Shown here piece after piece: positions 32,625 to 41,075 of a stretch of 64,000 nucleotides of DNA. Every line of letters begins with the position of its first letter. The stretch's first letter is position 1. The notes under the pieces are model-generated. The model searched no databases. It was not told where the DNA came from and saw only the letters and a list, made by a program, of their open reading frames with translations. The stretch is from NCBI RefSeq assembly GCF_014873145.1, contig NZ_JADBEK010000001.1, positions 7,192,001 through 7,256,000 on the forward strand, written 5' to 3'. This DNA comes from Nonomuraea angiospora. GTDB lineage: Bacteria; Actinomycetota; Actinomycetes; Streptosporangiales; Streptosporangiaceae. The translations under genes were made by a program, and so were the position numbers.

Positions 32625-33881
32625 ATGACGGCAGCCGATTCGCACCGGGCGGTGGAGGCGGTGTGGCGGATCGAGTCCGCCCGGGTCATCGCCGCCCTGG
32701 CCCGCATGGTCAACGACATCGGGCTGGCCGAGGAGCTGGCGCAGGACGCGCTGGTGGCCGCGCTCGAAGAGTGGCCGCGTAAGGGCGTACCCGACAATCC
32801 GGGCGCCTGGCTGACGCTCACCGCCAAGCATCGGGCCATCGACCAGTTCCGCCGCCGCGACACCTACCAGCGCAAGCTGCAGGAGGTCGGCCGGGACATG
32901 GAGCTGCGCCAGGAGTCGGCGGAGGCCGAGCTCGACGACGCCCTCGACGACCACATCGGCGACGACCTGCTCCGCCTGATCTTCACCGCCTGCCATCCCG
33001 AGCTACCCGCCGAGGGCCGCCTCGCGCTCACCCTTCGCCTGCTCGGCGGCCTGTCCACGGCCGAGATCGCCCGCGCCTTCCTCGTTCCCGAGCCCACCGT
33101 CGGGCAGCGCATCTCGCGGGCCAAGCGCACCCTCGCCGACAAGCGGATCCCGATCGAGCTGCCGCCGCCCGCCGAGCTGCCCGCCCGGCTGGCCTCCCTC
33201 CTGGAGGTCATCTACCTGATCTTCAACGAGGGGTACGCGGCGACCGCCGGCGACGACTGGATCCGCCCGTCGCTGTGCCAGGAGGCCATGCGCCTCGGCC
33301 GCGTCCTGGCCGGGCTCATGCCTGCCGAGCCCGAGGTGCACGGGCTGCTCGCGCTCATGGAGATCCAGGCCTCGCGCATCCCGGCCAGGACCGCCCGTGA
33401 CGGCTCGCCCATCCTGCTGCTCGACCAGGACCGCAGCCGCTGGGACCGGCTCCTGGTCCGCCGCGGCCTGGACGCGCTGCGCCGCGCCGAGGAGCTGGGC
33501 ACGCTCGGGCCGTACGGGCTGCAGGCGGCCATCGCCGCGTGCCACGCCCGCGCGCTCACCCCGGAGGCAACCGACTGGGAACGCATGGCCGCCCTCTACC
33601 GGCTGCTGGCCCACCTCACGCCCTCACCGATCGTCGAGCTGAACCGGGCGGTGGCGGTCGGCATGGCGTACGGGCCCGAGCGCGGCCTGGAGATCGCCGA
33701 CGGCCTCCGGGACGAGCGCGCCCTGCGGGAGTACGCGCATCTTCCCGCTGTCCGCGGTGACCTGCTGGCCAAGCTCGGCCGGGCCGAGGAGGCGGCCGAG
33801 GAGTTCCGGCGCGCAGCCGGGCTGACCCGGAACGCGCGCGAGCGCGACCTGTTCCTGGAGCGCGCCGCCGCGCTGTCATAG
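32625..33881 (+). CDS. ECF42-type RNA polymerase sigma factor with C-terminal extension
   Basis: 418 residues. Sigma2 at about 15-80 (LAEELAQDALVAALEEWP, WLTLTAKHRAIDQFRR) and sigma4 at about 115-165 (LTLRLLGGLSTAEIARAF, VGQRISRAKRTL). The ~200-residue C-terminal extension is helical and TPR-like (LFNEGYAATAG, LLALMEIQASR, LNRAVAVGMAYG), as expected for ECF42, in which the extension is needed for activity. No anti-sigma factor is adjacent. Likely controls the upstream DGPF gene. Confidence 0.92.
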   Translation: MTAADSHRAVEAVWRIESARVIAALARMVNDIGLAEELAQDALVAALEEWPRKGVPDNPGAWLTLTAKHRAIDQFRRRDTYQRKLQEVGRDMELRQESAEAELDDALDDHIGDDLLRLIFTACHPELPAEGRLALTLRLLGGLSTAEIARAFLVPEPTVGQRISRAKRTLADKRIPIELPPPAELPARLASLLEVIYLIFNEGYAATAGDDWIRPSLCQEAMRLGRVLAGLMPAEPEVHGLLALMEIQASRIPARTARDGSPILLLDQDRSRWDRLLVRRGLDALRRAEELGTLGPYGLQAAIAACHARALTPEATDWERMAALYRLLAHLTPSPIVELNRAVAVGMAYGPERGLEIADGLRDERALREYAHLPAVRGDLLAKLGRAEEAAEEFRRAAGLTRNARERDLFLERAAALS

Positions 33882-33905
33882 GCGCCGTGCGGAACCCGAG
33901 CCGGG

Positions 33906-35474
33906 TCATTTCACGGTCACGATGATGCGCTGGTAGGCGGTCAGCGCCGGGCTGCCGTCGTCCTTCACCTCGACGATGATGTGGATGGTGCTCCCCGGCC
34001 GCGCGTCCGCCGGCACGGTGAAGCTCGCCTTCGAGGAGTGGCGCCCCGGCGCCGCGCCCTCTTCGGTGGTGATCTCGACGGCGCCCTGGTGGCTGCCCGC
34101 CTCCTGGTACTGCCACCAGCGGGAGCTGAGCGCGTCTCCGTCGGGATCGGTCGCCCTGGCGGAAAGGCGCACTTTCTGCCCGGGCCGCGCGGTGAGGTCG
34201 CGGCGCCCGGCCGGCAGGGTGACCTCGGGCCGGTGGTTCGCGGCGCGGTAGTCGGGCGTCACGCTCCATCTCAGGCGCGCGGCGAAATCGAGCTGCGCGG
34301 CCTCGAACCAGCGGGCCGCCGGATAGTCGGCCGGCGCGTTGCCCTGCGGGTCGTGGTCCACGGCTCTCGAAGCGAGCCATTCGGACGGATCGTCGGGGTT
34401 CTGCTCCTGGCGGCCGCCCCATCCGCCGTAGCCGCCCTTCTCGTAACCGCGCAGACCGTTGTCCACGAGGTTCATGAAGTTGGAGGTGTCTCCTTCGGAG
34501 ATCCAGGAGCCCTTTTCCTGGATGGGCATCCAGATCTTGTAGCCGCGTGCGCGTAGCTCGTCCTCGCCCAGGTAGGACAGGCCGAAGTGATCCCAGACGT
34601 CGCCCTGCACCATCTGCTTCCCGTCACCCCAGATCCGGTACAGCTCGCCGAAGGGCCCCTTGCCGGACACGTTCTCCGCCGTCCACTGGGCCGACAGGTA
34701 TTTCGCGTGCTCGGGAAGGACCGTGCGGCGGGCGAAGTAGCCCCAGATCGTGGTCGCCACGTCCCGTGCCTCGATGTCCGGCCAGTTGGGGGCGATGTAG
34801 TCCTGATAGGTGGCGTCTTGTGAGCCGAACTTGGTGATGATCGCCTTTCGGGACACCTCACGGCGGACGCGGTCCCACCGGGGCGTTCCCTCGTACTGCT
34901 CCTGGATCGATTTCAGCGCGCGGGCGATGGTGCTCGTGCCTCCCCACGCCTGCAGGTAGACGGGGCCGCCCTTGCCGTCGAGCAGAACGTCCTTGATGAG
35001 GTTCGATCCCGGGGTCTCCTTGGAGATGTCCCCTTCGAACTCGACGTTGCCCACGCGGATCTTGGAGAACAGGCTGCGGGGGTCGGGGTAGTCGCGGTCA
35101 TGGCGTACGAGGTTGGGATAGACCTCGGCGTACGCCTTCACCGCGGTGTGGATGAACTGCTCGTCCCGCGCCCACCGCCACGACGTCTGCGGGGTGGTGT
35201 ATTCCCGGCCCGGCAGGAAGAACTCCGTCCCCTTGCCGTCGCCTTTCCAGTGGAACCGGCTGCTGGCGTAGACGAGCCCCTCGGTCGTCACCTCATTGCT
35301 GTAGAGCAGGTATCGGATCAGCGAGTTGGCGTCGTCGAGTTCGGGGTCGGCGGTGACGATGGTCCTCGGCCGGGGGCTTTGGGTGACGGCTTCGGCCGGG
35401 GTCGCCGTCAGGCCCGCCGTGACCGTGAGCAGTAAGAAGGTCCCGAGAGATCTGCGTATCCACTGACGTGCCAT
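33906..35474 (-). CDS. Secreted DUF1593 protein (nucleoside-hydrolase-like)
   Basis: 522 residues. Signal peptide about 1-28. The N-terminal ~300 residues match DUF1593, a relative of inosine-uridine nucleoside hydrolases, with PRTIVTADPELDDANSLIRYLLYSN (aspartate cluster) and GGPVYLQAWGGTSTIARAL. The C-terminal ~90 residues form a cadherin/Ig-like module (VRLSARATDPDGDALSSRWWQYQEAG). Substrate unknown; a secreted glycoside-type hydrolase is likely. The ~210 bp upstream is AT-richer and should hold the promoter. Confidence 0.85.
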   Translation of the reverse strand: MARQWIRRSLGTFLLLTVTAGLTATPAEAVTQSPRPRTIVTADPELDDANSLIRYLLYSNEVTTEGLVYASSRFHWKGDGKGTEFFLPGREYTTPQTSWRWARDEQFIHTAVKAYAEVYPNLVRHDRDYPDPRSLFSKIRVGNVEFEGDISKETPGSNLIKDVLLDGKGGPVYLQAWGGTSTIARALKSIQEQYEGTPRWDRVRREVSRKAIITKFGSQDATYQDYIAPNWPDIEARDVATTIWGYFARRTVLPEHAKYLSAQWTAENVSGKGPFGELYRIWGDGKQMVQGDVWDHFGLSYLGEDELRARGYKIWMPIQEKGSWISEGDTSNFMNLVDNGLRGYEKGGYGGWGGRQEQNPDDPSEWLASRAVDHDPQGNAPADYPAARWFEAAQLDFAARLRWSVTPDYRAANHRPEVTLPAGRRDLTARPGQKVRLSARATDPDGDALSSRWWQYQEAGSHQGAVEITTEEGAAPGRHSSKASFTVPADARPGSTIHIIVEVKDDGSPALTAYQRIIVTVK

Positions 35475-35686
35475 GCTCTCTCCTGCCGCGCAATGTCCTG
35501 TTATGAATATCTATTCACAAGCGACTGGACATTATTCACGTTACGGAGCGTGCGCATTCATGTCAATGGCGGCCGGCCTCACGCCCCGCCGGTGGACCGC
35601 GCACCTGCCCACGCCTGCCTCAGTGAGCAGTTGGCCAGGTCTGATGCCGCCATATAACGTTACGAACCCAAGCCGAAAAGGGGTCG

Positions 35687-36832
35687 CTAGGCGTGCCAGA
35701 GGGCGGCGAGCTGCCGGGTGGCCAGGCGGGACGGGACGGCGCGGAGCAGCGCGTCGCGCAGCCAGGCGGCGATGCCGGTCCGGGAGGTCAGCCGCGACTG
35801 CCGGGACGCCGCCCGCATGATGCGGTTGGCGCTGGGCCTGCGCTCGGCGTCGTAGCGCAGGAGCCGCCCGGCGACGTCGGCCGGCTCGGCGCCGGTCAGG
35901 TGGCGGGCCAGCGCGGCCGCGTCCTCGAAGGCCTGGCTGGCGCCCTGGCCGAGGTCGGGGGGCATGGCGTGCGCGGCGTCGCCGAGGAGCGCGATCCGGC
36001 CGGCCGCGAACGAGGGCAGGGGCCCGGCCAGGCAGGCGATCGGGTCGACGTAGACGTCGCCGGGCGGGGTGGCCTCGATCAGCGCGGTGACGAGGGGGTG
36101 CCAGTCGGCCATCAGGGCCAGCATCCGCCGGCGCGCCTCGGTCGCGTCCGGCGGCGTGCCGTCCAGGGCGGAGTCGGTGAACCAGTAGAGACGGTCCTCG
36201 CCGACGGGGAACAGCCCGAACATCGCCCCGCTGCGGCGGTCGACCAGCTGGGCGGCGAGCAGGTCCGTGGCCAGGCCGGCCGGGCGGGGCAGCATCCCGC
36301 GCAGGTCGAGCCGGCCGGTGCGCCGTAACCCGGGGTGACCGGGGAAGAGTTGTGCGCGCAGCTTGCTGCCGATGCCGTCGGCCACGATCACGGCGTCCGC
36401 TCTCACGACGGGGCCGCCGTCGCCGATCACGCTCACCCCGGTGGCGTCGGGCTCCAGACGCTCGACGGAGGTCCCGGTACGCACCAGGTCGGCGGGCAGC
36501 GGCGCGCGCAGCGCCCGGTGCAGCTCCGCCCGGTCGAGGATGGCGGGCGTCCCGACCTCCTGCTGCGCGCGGGCCAGGTCGGTGATCAGCAGCGGCCGTC
36601 CGCGCCAGTCGCGCAGCCCCCCGGTGGTCGCGTGCATGACGTGCCCGCGAACCTCGCCGGCCAGCCCCACCGCGTCCAGCGCGCGAAGCCCGTTGGGCAT
36701 GACCACGATCCCGGTGCCGGCCTCCCGGAGCTCGGCGCCCCGTTCGAGAACTGTCACCTCATGACCCAGGCGGTGCAGCCCCACCGCGGCCGCGACTCCT
36801 CCGAGCCCGGCGCCGACCACCACGACCCTCAT
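35687..36832 (-). CDS. FAD-dependent monooxygenase
   Basis: 381 residues. Rossmann FAD motif VVVGAGLGGVAAAVGLHRLG at the N-terminus, DG motif (VIVADGIGSKLR) near 155, and GDAAHAMPPDLGQGASQAFED near 285, as in PHBH-like aromatic hydroxylases. ATG 36832 is preferred because GGGAGG lies 6 bases upstream, inside the longer frame starting at 36844. Divergent from a TetR gene, which likely regulates it. Confidence 0.9.
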   Translation of the reverse strand: MRVVVVGAGLGGVAAAVGLHRLGHEVTVLERGAELREAGTGIVVMPNGLRALDAVGLAGEVRGHVMHATTGGLRDWRGRPLLITDLARAQQEVGTPAILDRAELHRALRAPLPADLVRTGTSVERLEPDATGVSVIGDGGPVVRADAVIVADGIGSKLRAQLFPGHPGLRRTGRLDLRGMLPRPAGLATDLLAAQLVDRRSGAMFGLFPVGEDRLYWFTDSALDGTPPDATEARRRMLALMADWHPLVTALIEATPPGDVYVDPIACLAGPLPSFAAGRIALLGDAAHAMPPDLGQGASQAFEDAAALARHLTGAEPADVAGRLLRYDAERRPSANRIMRAASRQSRLTSRTGIAAWLRDALLRAVPSRLATRQLAALWHA

Positions 36833-36854
36833 GAGACCTCCCATTCACTACGAT

Positions 36855-36866
36855 CGTACTAGTACG
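36855..36866. promoter_or_regulatory. Candidate TetR operator
   Basis: CGTACTAGTACG is a perfect 12-bp palindrome in the 54-bp divergent gap between the monooxygenase and TetR genes. Confidence 0.6.
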
Positions 36867-36886
36867 GTTATTGGTATCATGGCCGC

Positions 36887-37492
36887 ATGCCGCCCACGAA
36901 TCCAGCCCGTCGCCAAGCCCTGACCGATGCGGCCATCGAGCTGCTGGCGTCGTCGGGCGCGCACGGGCTGACCCATCGCGCGGTGGAGAAGGCGGCGGGC
37001 CTCCCGCCGGGCACGGCCTCCAACTATTTCCGCAGCCGGGAAGCCCTGCTGGTGGCCGCCGCGGAGCGCATCGTCGAGCTGCATCACGCCGACACCGACC
37101 GGGCCGTCGAGCGACCGGCGACCCTGGTCGACCTGCTGGCGGAATCGCTGCTCACAGCGGCGACCACCCTGCGCCACCGCTACCTGGCGATCTTCGAACT
37201 GCGGCTGGAGGCAGCGCGCCGGCCGGTGCTCGCCTCGGCGCTCGCCGGCCTGGAGGACGCGGCGGTGCCGGTCACCGCCGGGCACCACGACCAACTCGGC
37301 CTCGCCATCCCGCGCGAGAAGATCCCCGCCATGATCGCGCTCTATGGAGGTGCGCTGTTCACCCTGGTCAGCGCGCCGCCGGGGAGCGTCAGCAGGGACG
37401 CCGTCCGGAACGTGGCGCAGGTCATCCTGTATGGTTGTACGGAGGAAAAAGGTCAATCCGGGGCAAAAACTATCGGGGGCTCCGGCCAATAA
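36887..37492 (+). CDS. TetR family transcriptional regulator
   Basis: 201 residues. N-terminal TetR HTH (about 8-55: ALTDAAIELLASSGAHGLTHRAV, PGTASNYFRSREALL) and a helical ligand domain. It likely represses itself and the divergent FAD monooxygenase through the palindrome between them. The last ~20 residues (GQSGAKTIGGSGQ) are low-complexity. Confidence 0.9.
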   Translation: MPPTNPARRQALTDAAIELLASSGAHGLTHRAVEKAAGLPPGTASNYFRSREALLVAAAERIVELHHADTDRAVERPATLVDLLAESLLTAATTLRHRYLAIFELRLEAARRPVLASALAGLEDAAVPVTAGHHDQLGLAIPREKIPAMIALYGGALFTLVSAPPGSVSRDAVRNVAQVILYGCTEEKGQSGAKTIGGSGQ

Positions 37493-37557
37493 AAAAATGA
37501 CTCCTCACGCTGCACCAGAAGCGTGTGATAGAGTGGCCCGAGTTGCAGTTGCGGTAC

Positions 37558-37639
37558 CCATGAGGACTTTGTGCGCGCCCGACGGAATACAACCTTCGGG
37601 CGCGTTTTGTTTGCCGGTCATTTCCGGATGGGCTCATGG
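37558..37639 (+). promoter_or_regulatory. Structured leader of the cold-shock gene, possible attenuator or thermosensor
   Basis: A terminator-like hairpin (9-bp stem 37574-37582 with 37596-37604, then TTTTGTTT to 37612) lies 57 bp before the cold-shock ATG. Outer arms CCATGAG (37558-37564) and CTCATGG (37633-37639) could pair around it. The hairpin may end transcription early, or terminate the TetR transcript. Confidence 0.5.
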
Positions 37640-37668
37640 TTTCCTGCACTTATCTAAAGGAGATCTAC

Positions 37669-37875
37669 ATGGCTACCGGAACCGTGAAGTGGTTCAACTC
37701 TGAAAAGGGCTTCGGCTTCATCGCGCAGGACGGCGGCGGCGCCGACGTCTTCGCGCACTACTCCAACATCGTGTCCAACGGCGGCTACCGCGAGCTGACC
37801 GAGGGCCAGAAGGTGTCCTTCGACATCGTTCAGGGCCAGAAGGGCCCGCAGGCGGAGAACATCGTCTCGGCCTGA
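37669..37875 (+). CDS. Cold-shock protein (CspA family)
   Basis: 68 residues, a complete cold-shock domain with RNP1 KGFGFI and RNP2 VFAHYS. Binds single-stranded RNA/DNA as an RNA chaperone. Start ATG 37669 is set by the strong SD AAAGGAGA eight bases upstream. An intrinsic terminator follows directly. Confidence 0.96.
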   Translation: MATGTVKWFNSEKGFGFIAQDGGGADVFAHYSNIVSNGGYRELTEGQKVSFDIVQGQKGPQAENIVSA

Positions 37876-37893
37876 CGTAGCGGCGCACGTCCG

Positions 37894-37934
37894 AAAACGG
37901 GCTCGCACCCAGCTGGGTGCGGGCCCGTTTTTTT
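37894..37934. terminator. Intrinsic terminator after cold-shock gene
   Basis: Long GC-rich stem (ACGGGCTCGCACCCA pairing with TGGGTGCGGGCCCGT, one mismatch) followed by TTTTTTT. It also stands at the 3' end of the convergent hydrolase gene. Confidence 0.9.
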
Positions 37935-37935
37935 C

Positions 37936-39075
37936 TCAGGGATTCTGGAACTCCACCTCGGGATCGGCGGCGGACGGGCCGTCCAGCAGCGGCTGGTGCT
38001 CGCCGCGTAGCTGCTGGTCGAAGAAGGCGCCCACATAGGCCGTGGTGATCTCGCCCGATCGTTCGCCCGAGAGCGGGGCGGTGGGGTCGACGACTCCGGC
38101 CTGCCCGCCGAGGATCGGCAGGTCGATGAAGGTGAAGTGCCCGGAGCCGGCGACCGTCAGCCAGCGCTTCCAGCCGTCCAGCCGCTGCCAGGCCAGCGGC
38201 CAGGTCGTGTCGACGGTGTCGGGCGAGTGCTGGGCCTTGGTGCCGAGCATGAGGAAGGGCCGCTTGCCGAGCCCGGACCGCGGGACCGGCGCGAAGAACG
38301 AGCCGTCCATGTCCACCCCCGCGCGGATGCGGCGGTCGGCGGCCATGGCGACGGCGGCGGCGTTGCCGCCCAGGGAGTGCCCGGCGGCGCCGATCCGCCT
38401 CGGGTCGACCATCTTCCAGCGCTTCCAGTGGGTCAGCTCGCCGAGCACGAAGGAGAGGTCCGCTCCCCGGCCTTCGGCGGCCTTGGCCATCAGTTTCTTC
38501 TCCGCCTCGTCGGAGGGGGCCCGCTCGATCGCCTCGCAGGCGAGGCAGGTCAGGGTGCGGCCGCCGGGGAAGGCGGTCCCGTACGACTCGTAGGCGTGGT
38601 CCACGAGCGCGACGACGTACCCCTTGGACGCCAGCTCCTCGGCGAGCGTCGTCAGGGTGGCGCGGTTGAGCGTGAAGCCCGGCGAGAGCAGCACCAAGGG
38701 GTGCCTGCCGCCGATCGGGCGGGCGCCGGAGCGGGCGTTCACGCGCACGCCGGCGAGCTGCTCGGCCTCGAACCTGGTGTCGAGCCTCAGCCCCTTGAGC
38801 AGGAGCCGGGCCTCGTCGAGGGTCATGTACGGGGCGGGGCTGCCGCCGGTCGAGGCGGGGTAGTACATCGACACCATCAGCTCCCGCCCGTCCGCGGTGG
38901 GCACCCACGGGTCGGGACGCTTCCTGTCGACGAGGTGCAGGGTGTCGCGCCCGACCGCGTACTGCCCGGTGGGACGGGGAATGGAGAGGGCTTCCGCGGC
39001 GGCGGAGGCCGCGGAAGCCGGAAACACGGCGCCCAGCAGGGCGACGATCGCGATCGCAAGACGGGATCTCATCAT
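37936..39075 (-). CDS. Exported alpha/beta hydrolase, PAF-acetylhydrolase/lipase-like
   Basis: 379 residues. Signal peptide about 1-27. Nucleophile elbow GHSLGGNAAA near residue 238, LVLLSPGF (oxyanion region), DMDGSFF (acid) and a catalytic His in GSGHFTFIDLP. The arrangement recalls platelet-activating-factor acetylhydrolase-like esterases of actinomycetes. Predicted to hydrolyse short-chain esters outside the cell. Substrate unknown. Confidence 0.83.
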   Translation of the reverse strand: MMRSRLAIAIVALLGAVFPASAASAAAEALSIPRPTGQYAVGRDTLHLVDRKRPDPWVPTADGRELMVSMYYPASTGGSPAPYMTLDEARLLLKGLRLDTRFEAEQLAGVRVNARSGARPIGGRHPLVLLSPGFTLNRATLTTLAEELASKGYVVALVDHAYESYGTAFPGGRTLTCLACEAIERAPSDEAEKKLMAKAAEGRGADLSFVLGELTHWKRWKMVDPRRIGAAGHSLGGNAAAVAMAADRRIRAGVDMDGSFFAPVPRSGLGKRPFLMLGTKAQHSPDTVDTTWPLAWQRLDGWKRWLTVAGSGHFTFIDLPILGGQAGVVDPTAPLSGERSGEITTAYVGAFFDQQLRGEHQPLLDGPSAADPEVEFQNP

Positions 39076-39150
39076 GGGCAGGAGCGTAGGAATGACGCCT
39101 CTGTCGCAGACACTCCCGAAAGGCCCGTTGACCCCCTTACTTTCGTCAAC

Positions 39151-41004
39151 CTATTCGCCGGCGGCGCTCCGGTACTCGGCGGCGAGGGCGATCGTCTGCT
39201 GCGCGGTGTACGGGTCGAAGGTGCGCAGCGCCCGGGCGTCCAGGCCGGCCAGGAGCCGGGCGGCCCGCTCGGGGTCTCCGTCGCGGCGGACGTACTCCTC
39301 GTCCTGGAACCGGATCGACGGGCGGGCGGCGTCGAGCGCGGCGGTCCGGACGATCGCCGCCACGACCGGGTCATGGCTCCCGGTCTCGGCCTGGCGGCGC
39401 TCGCGTACCCCTTGCAGCGCCTCGCCCGCCGAGGCGAGGGCGTCGGTGCCGCCGAGGGCGAACCACGCGCCCACCTCCGACGCGTGCAGCACCTCGGCGT
39501 CGCGCTCCTCCGCCACGCCCTGCGGGGGCGTGATGCGCACGCGCAGCGGCTCGCCGGTGACCACCCACTGCACGGGCTCGCCCGCCGGGTCGCGGGCGGG
39601 GAGGCCGAGGACCGGCGTGATGTCGTATTCGCCGGGTTCGGCGAAGGTGAAGCCGGCCGAGCCGAAGGTGAGGTTGAGGTTGTTGCTGATCGCCCCGCCG
39701 GGCGGGATGGTGAGCGTCGCGGTGGAGTCCATGGCGGCCATGCACCGCTGGGCGATCGGGGTGAACGCGGTCGGGTCCGCCGGCGGGTCGCTGCGGCGGC
39801 GCACCAGGATCTCCAGCGGGCCGGCCTTCGGGTCGAGCACCCAGCGCTCCACCTCCAGCTCCGCCGCCGTGCGGTTCTCCAGGGTGACCTTGAGGAACAC
39901 CGGCTGGCCGAAGGCGAAGACCGCCCCGGAGTCGGGCGCGGCGAGCGTCAGCCGGTAGCCGTCGAACGGGATCTCGGGCGCGTACGGCGAGTGCCCACCG
40001 CCCCCGTCGGCCCAGTAGCGGACCGAGTGGAAGGGCTCGCCCCCAGGGATCAGCGCCGTCAACGGCCCGTGCCGGAGAAATGTCAGCTCGTCGGCGTCGA
40101 AGGTGAAGCCGAACTCCCGCCAGTAGTCCTGCTCGTGCCCGCCGCCCAGGTATCGCCAGTCGTAGTTCATGAAGGAGGTCGAGTCGGCCCGGCCGACCAC
40201 GCGCTCGAAGCGGTGCGCGAGGTTGAGCGCGTGCCCGAGCTCGTGCACGATGGTCCTGATGATCTTCTGATCCCTGGTCGCCCCCTGGAACCCGGCCGTG
40301 AAGACCGCCGCGCCCTGCCGCTGGAGCAGCCCTTCGGCGTCGAACATCACGCCGGCCAGCCCGGGGATGGCCGCCCGGGACAGCAGGAGCAGATGCAGCT
40401 CCCACGCCCTGGCACGCAGCGACGCGTCGCCCGTGATGAGCATGAGATCGCTCAGCATGGTGTAGAGCAGCGAGTCGTCCCAGGCCCCGGCGATCCCGGC
40501 GGGGATGGGGCTCTGCCGCCCGACGTCCTTGACCGCGAACCCGGCGGCCCGCAGGCAGCCGTTGACCGTGCGCTCCACGCCCTGGAAGATCACCGGGCTC
40601 GGCGCCGGGACGTTCTGCTCCAGCTCGATCTCCAGGCCCAGCTCGCGCAGCGCGTCGTCCTTGCGCTCGACGGGCACGACCACCTCGGTCTGAGTGGGCA
40701 GCCCGTTCAGCGGGGCGTCGAGGACGAACGTGACCGACCCGCCGTCGGCCTGCGCCGCCTGGGCCAGGGCCAGCGACCCCGTCGTCTTGCCGGCGGGAGC
40801 GGCCTGCCAGATCGCCGGCCACGTCCCGTCGTCGAGCGCGACCTTGGTGCCGGGCGCGGTGCGCGCCGACGCCAGGTATGCCTTCCGGCCGTCCGCCGCG
40901 ACCTGGAACACGTCCGCGCTGATCACCCCCGAGCCGTCCGCGTCAACCCGCAGCGTGACCGAGATGCCGCCGCTCTGCCCCTCGTAGCGCCCGTCCCTGA
41001 TCAT
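39151..41004 (-). CDS. Metzincin-type zinc metalloprotease
   Basis: 617 residues, no signal peptide or membrane segment. Zinc motif HELGHALNLAH near residues 250-260 with a Met-turn SFMNYDW about 20 residues later. In place of the usual Gly of HExxHxxGxxH there is Asn. Flanking regions are beta-rich; the C-terminal half has an Ig-like stretch (FGQPVFLKVTLENRTAAELEVERW). ATG 41004 has GGAGAT upstream. It follows an ABC exporter gene by 71 bp on the same strand. Confidence 0.78.
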   Translation of the reverse strand: MIRDGRYEGQSGGISVTLRVDADGSGVISADVFQVAADGRKAYLASARTAPGTKVALDDGTWPAIWQAAPAGKTTGSLALAQAAQADGGSVTFVLDAPLNGLPTQTEVVVPVERKDDALRELGLEIELEQNVPAPSPVIFQGVERTVNGCLRAAGFAVKDVGRQSPIPAGIAGAWDDSLLYTMLSDLMLITGDASLRARAWELHLLLLSRAAIPGLAGVMFDAEGLLQRQGAAVFTAGFQGATRDQKIIRTIVHELGHALNLAHRFERVVGRADSTSFMNYDWRYLGGGHEQDYWREFGFTFDADELTFLRHGPLTALIPGGEPFHSVRYWADGGGGHSPYAPEIPFDGYRLTLAAPDSGAVFAFGQPVFLKVTLENRTAAELEVERWVLDPKAGPLEILVRRRSDPPADPTAFTPIAQRCMAAMDSTATLTIPPGGAISNNLNLTFGSAGFTFAEPGEYDITPVLGLPARDPAGEPVQWVVTGEPLRVRITPPQGVAEERDAEVLHASEVGAWFALGGTDALASAGEALQGVRERRQAETGSHDPVVAAIVRTAALDAARPSIRFQDEEYVRRDGDPERAARLLAGLDARALRTFDPYTAQQTIALAAEYRSAAGE

Positions 41005-41075
41005 GGGATCTCCTCGATGTCGAATGCACCGTTCCAACGATGGGGCACGACAGGCCGGGACCGCATGAGTATCCC

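Noticed and set aside
37636..37668. Upstream start for the cold-shock protein
   Set aside because: The cold-shock domain begins at ATG 37669 with an ideal SD; the extension has no family support.
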